DNA of 64,000 nt. Origin: Branchiostoma floridae. Taxonomy: Eukaryota > Chordata > Leptocardii > Amphioxiformes > Branchiostomatidae. The position numbers and the translations under genes were made by a program. The notes under the pieces are model-generated. The model was not told where the DNA came from and ran no database searches. It was given only the letters and a program-made list of their open reading frames with translations. The DNA lies in NCBI RefSeq assembly GCF_000003815.2, contig NC_049981.1, forward strand, positions 3,896,699 through 3,960,698. The letters are read 5' to 3'. Positions 24,301 through 30,300 of this stretch are shown here, in pieces (position 1 is the first letter of the stretch; every line of letters starts with the position of its first letter).

Positions 24301-27300
24301 ATCATTCCAGATGACAATATTCAGGAAGATTCCAACATAACTTCGATGACGCTTAGACGTCAACGAAATAAGAGTCTTGATTTACAATATGATAAATCCT
24401 CATGTTGGTCCAGTCTCTGGCCAAAGACAGCGGGTTCTGTCTGAAACGTCCGCCGTTTCCAAATGGTATCTAGTTGATTGACTAATCATTAGTTCCGCAC
24501 AATATTAACGATAAACTGATAGCAAGATTGCAGACGACATATTAGTGTATCAAAAAATCATATTGCTGAGATATTCTGTCCGAAATACAAAGGTGGTGAG
24601 GGAAACAAGAGACATGTTTGAGCTGATGGATGCAGCAGCAGACAAACTGTTGGAAGAGGTACCACCGGAGGAAATATGACGCGCTTCCGGTCTGACGGTG
24701 TGCTCACGNNNNNNNNNNNNNNNNNNNNNNNNNNNNNNNNNNNNNNNNNNNNNNNNNNNNNNNNNNNNNNNNNNNNNNNNNNNNNNNNNNNNNNNNNNNN
24801 NNNNNNNNAAGAGTATCCCTGACGTCGGTACCGTTCCTATCAGCGATGATGTCGGCTCCATCGTGTTCACAAAGGATGACAACCTTGCTGAGGATTCCAG
24901 CATGAAGGTAAGAAAATATTCCTAAAACTAGGCCGTTGGATACCATCAGATGTCTGTCCGCATTAGCCTTGCTGACACGTCACTCTAGATCCCAGAAAAG
25001 ACAAGCACAGAGTGAAGATAAGAAATCCACGGTTACGGACCACTTTGCTACGAATAACTGTGTCATTGACTGGGAGGGGGCAAAGGTCATAGATAGAGAA
25101 GACAACAGACAACAGAGTTGGATTAAAGAAGCAGTCTGGATAAGAAAGTCCATGCCAGTGATGGAACGGGACGAAGGGGGTACAAGCTAAGCCACGTTTG
25201 GGATAGTGTTCTCGCCGCAAAAGCGCCACCTACATCGGCTGCATATAGCGGCTTATAGCATAACTCCAGTTAGAAGCTCTGAGGAAGATGTCTGACAGAC
25301 ATCGAAACGTCAGCAGTTGAGAAAAACTGGTTGTGTAAAAGAAAACTTTTGTCCAATGTCCAACATATATAACGTTCTGTAACGCAATTGCTTCCACAGG
25401 TTGTGGCATTTGTCGACGATCCATTTGTGTGGAGTGTAGAGAAAACTGAGGTGACGTCATCGGTAGTCATGGTTACAGTCACTAAAGAGAGGGATCTACC
25501 TGACGAATCAAACCTACAGCCAAACATCACCGTCGTTGTCAAACAGAGGGTCCAGTTTGGGACCACGAGTGACACAGAAGAACAGTATCATGACACCCTG
25601 CCGACATCATACAGGCACAACCTTGATGATGCAGGTAGATCCTTCCCTCTGACCAAGGTTCCCAGCCGTGACACCAACATGAAGCATCACGCCATGTACA
25701 TCGCCGATGGAGGCCAGGTGCCCCTGCTCAGATTCTCAGTCGATGACGTCGACACCGAGCTGCAGGTGTACTTCCGGTTTCACGACTTCCCAACTGAGGA
25801 AGAATACGACTACACAACAACTGTCAAACCTCCTGAAGTCACAGATTATGACGGTTTTGACATGCCGTTTGGTCTCGTTTATTCAAATTTCAACATTTCA
25901 TTTATTCCGGAGATCCAAATGGAAAGTGGATGGCTCATGGTTGGGGTGAAGAAAAAAGGTACAGAACCTGATCACTACTATCATATTAATTCAAAATATA
26001 TTTAAAGCGGCTCAATGCTGCTTGCTTATTGTTTCAGATGTTAAAGATGAGCAACGCAGTTTTATTATTCAGTATCACGAAATTGATAACAAGTTTCATT
26101 CATATTTTCGTCCGAGGTTTAATTGCATGTAACATGAAAGGGGCAGACGATAATATATCATGTGTCTATTCTAGTCCAAGAGTTAGCTCTCTATTCCAAT
26201 GCATTGACTTCTTTTTATGAGACAGTAAAGGTCTTATATCATTGGAAATGAACACCAATGTTTCCCTGTGTCTGATTGTGGATAAGGCGGAGACCTACCC
26301 CAAGGTAGTGTGAGGCGGCTGCTGACGTCAGCAGATCTTCAGACCCCACCCCCTGCAGATCATGACGTCATCCCTGCAGGATTCACACTGCAGACTGCTG
26401 CAGTCTCCTGTCTGATGCGGGAAAACGAGAACCAGACGTGGGACAACCGCCGCTGCCAGGTTTCACTGACTTACGATTTCATAGTATCTTACTACCTAGT
26501 TAAACTTGTTAACTCTTAAGCTGCTGGAGTTTCAGCCCCATTGAATTTTGATGTAGTCAGTTGAATGTGAGGTATGTATGTATTAATTCCTAAAGCATTA
26601 TATAAATAAATATATTTTGGGCATGACAGAATCGATTTTGACAGAAAACTGAAACTTTTATTATCTTCATCATAGCCATTTGCATATCCAGCTTTTTAAA
26701 CTGCTGTTTTCCTCATAACTGGTGAAATAGCATTTTCTACTATTTGCATCGCAGGTTGGGATTGACACGAACGAGGAGACCACATGGTGCACGTGTGACA
26801 TAACACCAGGCAGCGATGGGAAAAGCTCCAGGGTGATTCTGGCAGCGACTTTTCTGGCACTTCCTAATTTCGTTGACTTCGACAAGTTTGACAGCTACAC
26901 AGACAAGTTGTCCACAAATACGACCGTATACGGAACGATATTAGCACTGTGGATGATATTTTTGATGTCCCAACTATTGATATTACAGTCAAACATCAGG
27001 GTACGTCAAGATCAATAGTTGTTTATTTCTTGTTCAAACTCTGTATGATATTCTAGCTGAACATTAATGTTCACGATACCTAGTACGTTGGAGGCTCTAA
27101 CATCTCTAGCCGTATCAACTATCTATGTTTGTAAAAATCCAGTCTTACGTAGTTCACGCCTTTTCAGTGTGTGTCGAAATCCAATTTTTAATCACCCATA
27201 CCTTTTCAGAGCCACATCGCTCTGAGCACCGCAGTAGGAAACAGCATTGCTGTTGGAATTGAACAAGCAGCAACGCTAACCAAAGCAAACCCTAAGGTGG

Positions 27301-30300
27301 CAGTTGTTCCCAAAGTCTCCACAATCCCGTCAGACGTTCCCGGTGCGGATTACGTCTACGTCGTGTCCGTCCGTACGGGAACCCAACCTGATGCCGGCAC
27401 GGCGTCTGTGATCGGGCTAATGATCACAGGGTCAGCGGGCAGGACAGCCATGGTTACTCTCAACCCTGCAGGCCTGGTGAGATGTGTGACGTTTATATAT
27501 TTCGGCGTCTTTAAACAAATACCTTTACGAGGCAGTTGCTTGATATGATTTGCATGCATAATGTACTGCAAACATTGCCATGGAGAGAAGAGACACAAGT
27601 ATAAATCATAAACGAAATCACAATTCATCCTGTTCGTATCTGTCTTTAGATCCTAGCCAGAGGAGGTGACACGTACCACATCATGACGACACCGGCCTCC
27701 ATCGGCGAGCTCCAGTCTGTACAGGTCTGGCACGACAGCTCCGGGAAGGGCGCCATGGAGTCACTCTTCATAGACAACGTCAAGGTCTGGGACGTACAGA
27801 CATCACAAGGGTGGGTACTGGTTCAACTGTTTGCTTTCTGTTCCAGTCCAAAATGGAATCCACAAAAGCTAGAAGCTTTGAGAATTCATCTGGCACTTAA
27901 CACAGAAATTTTTTTTGTTGAAAAAATAACAGGAAATAAATAAGTGCTTCCAAGATAAATTGGATTGCTGATTTTAACAAAAAAGTTTCCCATATTTTTG
28001 TAATTTGTCGTTGACACCCGTTGTGATCTTATCCTCCTCTTTTGAAATCATGAACAAAATCAATGTCGTGTAATATAAATGATGAGCTGCTCTTATTTGC
28101 ACAGATGCTTTTTCCCATGTTACACCTGGTTGTCCTCTACCAAAGGAGACGGTAGGACGATAAGGACATTGAAGGCAGCTGATGGAGAAATGGGGTAAGT
28201 CCCGTAAACGCACATCATATACCAGGCAATATGGAATACAAACAATTTTACTGTCCAAAGACATGACTTGCCTATGAGACATGTCGTTATATTTACCTTA
28301 GGATGTTAGAGTACACCCTACCGACGTTTTCGTTCCTTCTGTACGACGAACATCTGCTCCTGTCAGCCGTGTGTAACTCCGGTGTGAGACACTTCAGCCG
28401 GGCGCAGCGCCTGGTTTGCTGCCTGGCACAGACCACCCTGTGGATGGTGGGCAGCGCCATGTGGTACGGAGTCAAACTGGGTGCACAAGATGTCATTCTG
28501 TTCGACGCTGGACTCATCACTCTCCGTCTGTCGGAACTGATTGGTACTGCAGCTACATCCTTCACAGTGTTCCTGCCAGTGTACGCCATCCTTGTGCCGA
28601 TGTTTCGCAAGCAGCCTGTGTTGGAGGATCAGATTCTCTCAGGTGTAATGAAAAAGCCGACATCTCAAACGACCTGCCGGTTTCCGTACAAGACGGTGGC
28701 GTGGATCCTCGCCATCCTGACGTCTGTCTGCAGCAGCTTCTTCGTCATCGTGTACAGTCTGCAGTTTGGAGCTAAGAGAAGCCAGGCCTGGCTAAAGGAC
28801 TTCGTCCTGGCATTCTTATTCTCTACGTTTCTGCTGGAGCCTGTTCAGGTTAGCATGCATTTTAAGTGTTTTCTGAGATTATACAGCGTGAATGGTAGAA
28901 TACGTGCTACCCTACAAACTACATGGTACAACTAGAGATGAGTTCGATCATGTTTGAAGGAGGGGTTTGGAAATTTCATGTTCAGGCAATCTACCAAAAC
29001 GCATGTGACTTAACCAATGTACGCACTTTGCAGATTTTTTTGACTGCTTACATAAAAACAGTCGTCATCGGTCCTATTGTGTGGTCTGTAACCGCTTGTG
29101 TCCGGAGAGTTTTGGGGGCGAATTCATCGGACACGGGACGATGTCCTATCCGTGTTTTTCAGAAAAAGAGCAGGGATTATAAAGGTGAGTCCACACACAT
29201 CTACCATGTAAAGACCATGGTAGATTGCTACGGCCGCACTGGTCAGTCTTTCTTTGTTAAGTTTCACGAAGAAAGCATGGACATTTTCTGTAACAACATA
29301 AAACGAAAACACTGTTGCATGTGGCATTACTAATCAACTAAGAGCCAAGGCTGTAAAATTGAGATTTCTTTGTTTATATTTTTTCATATAAACCTAACGT
29401 CATTGGTGTTTTGTATTTCTGATTCAGTTCCCGCTCGGAGGGTTTTGCCACCAGCCCCGAAGAAAACCGACCATGACCCGAACTGGACCGAGAGGATGAC
29501 TACAGGTAGAAACATCCTGGTGCTCCTGGTGTTTCTGCTCATCTTTACTGGAAATGCCTTCTACATCGGGATTCTGGGGTTCGACAGACACGCATACTAC
29601 GTCAAGACCTCGCTAGAGAATAGCCTGCTATCCGGATATGAGGAGGTACAGTTGGAAGCTTACCATCGAATTGGCAATCCGGCTATAAGCAAGTGGTACC
29701 AATTTGAGAAAATTCGTTATTTTTACACTATTTCGGTTGGTTTTCTGTTTGGTTGGTTGGCTGGCTAGCTGACTAGCTGACTTGTTGTTTGGTTTGTTAG
29801 TTGGTTTGTTTGTTGGTTGGTTGGTGATTGGTTAGCTGGTTGATTGATTGATTAGCATAACCAATAAATTACGTTTAGGCATTAAAAAACAGTTTTGTAC
29901 AGTGAGCAGCTGACGATGATGATCTCTTTTTGAGGATTGCAAACGACAATGACCAACAACAAATCATCATCATCATCATCGCGGGCTGCTTGCCCGGACC
30001 AAGTCCACCCTCTCCTTCCAGACATCTCTGTCCCTCATAACATATATCGACTTTAAAGCAAGCTACACAGATCTACAGAATACGGACATGTCGTAATTTT
30101 ACACTGTTTTCTCGGGAGTGTACTGTGTAGTCAAGTAATCAATTTCACCTGCAGGTTGCCACAGCAGACGATGCCTGGGAGTGGCTGTCGTCTGAACTGA
30201 TCCCGTCTCTCCACCCAGAGCGGGGGTACAGCGGACAGAAGCTCAGCTGGCTGGACAAACAGTTTCCGGCTGGAACGAACTCGTTCCGGATCGGTCCTGT

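Noticed and set aside
26038-26110. Possible exon (DVKDEQRSFIIQYHEIDNK) after TGTTTCAG
   Set aside because: No donor restores the phase needed for the GPS exon at 26359, while direct splicing 25958 to 26359 is in phase and gives a continuous GAIN-GPS sequence.
26232-26304. Open stretch SLEMNTNVSLCLIVDKAETYPK before a GTAGTG
   Set aside because: It would leave an intron of about 50 bases and a phase mismatch with the GPS exon; retained only as a possible assembly indel.
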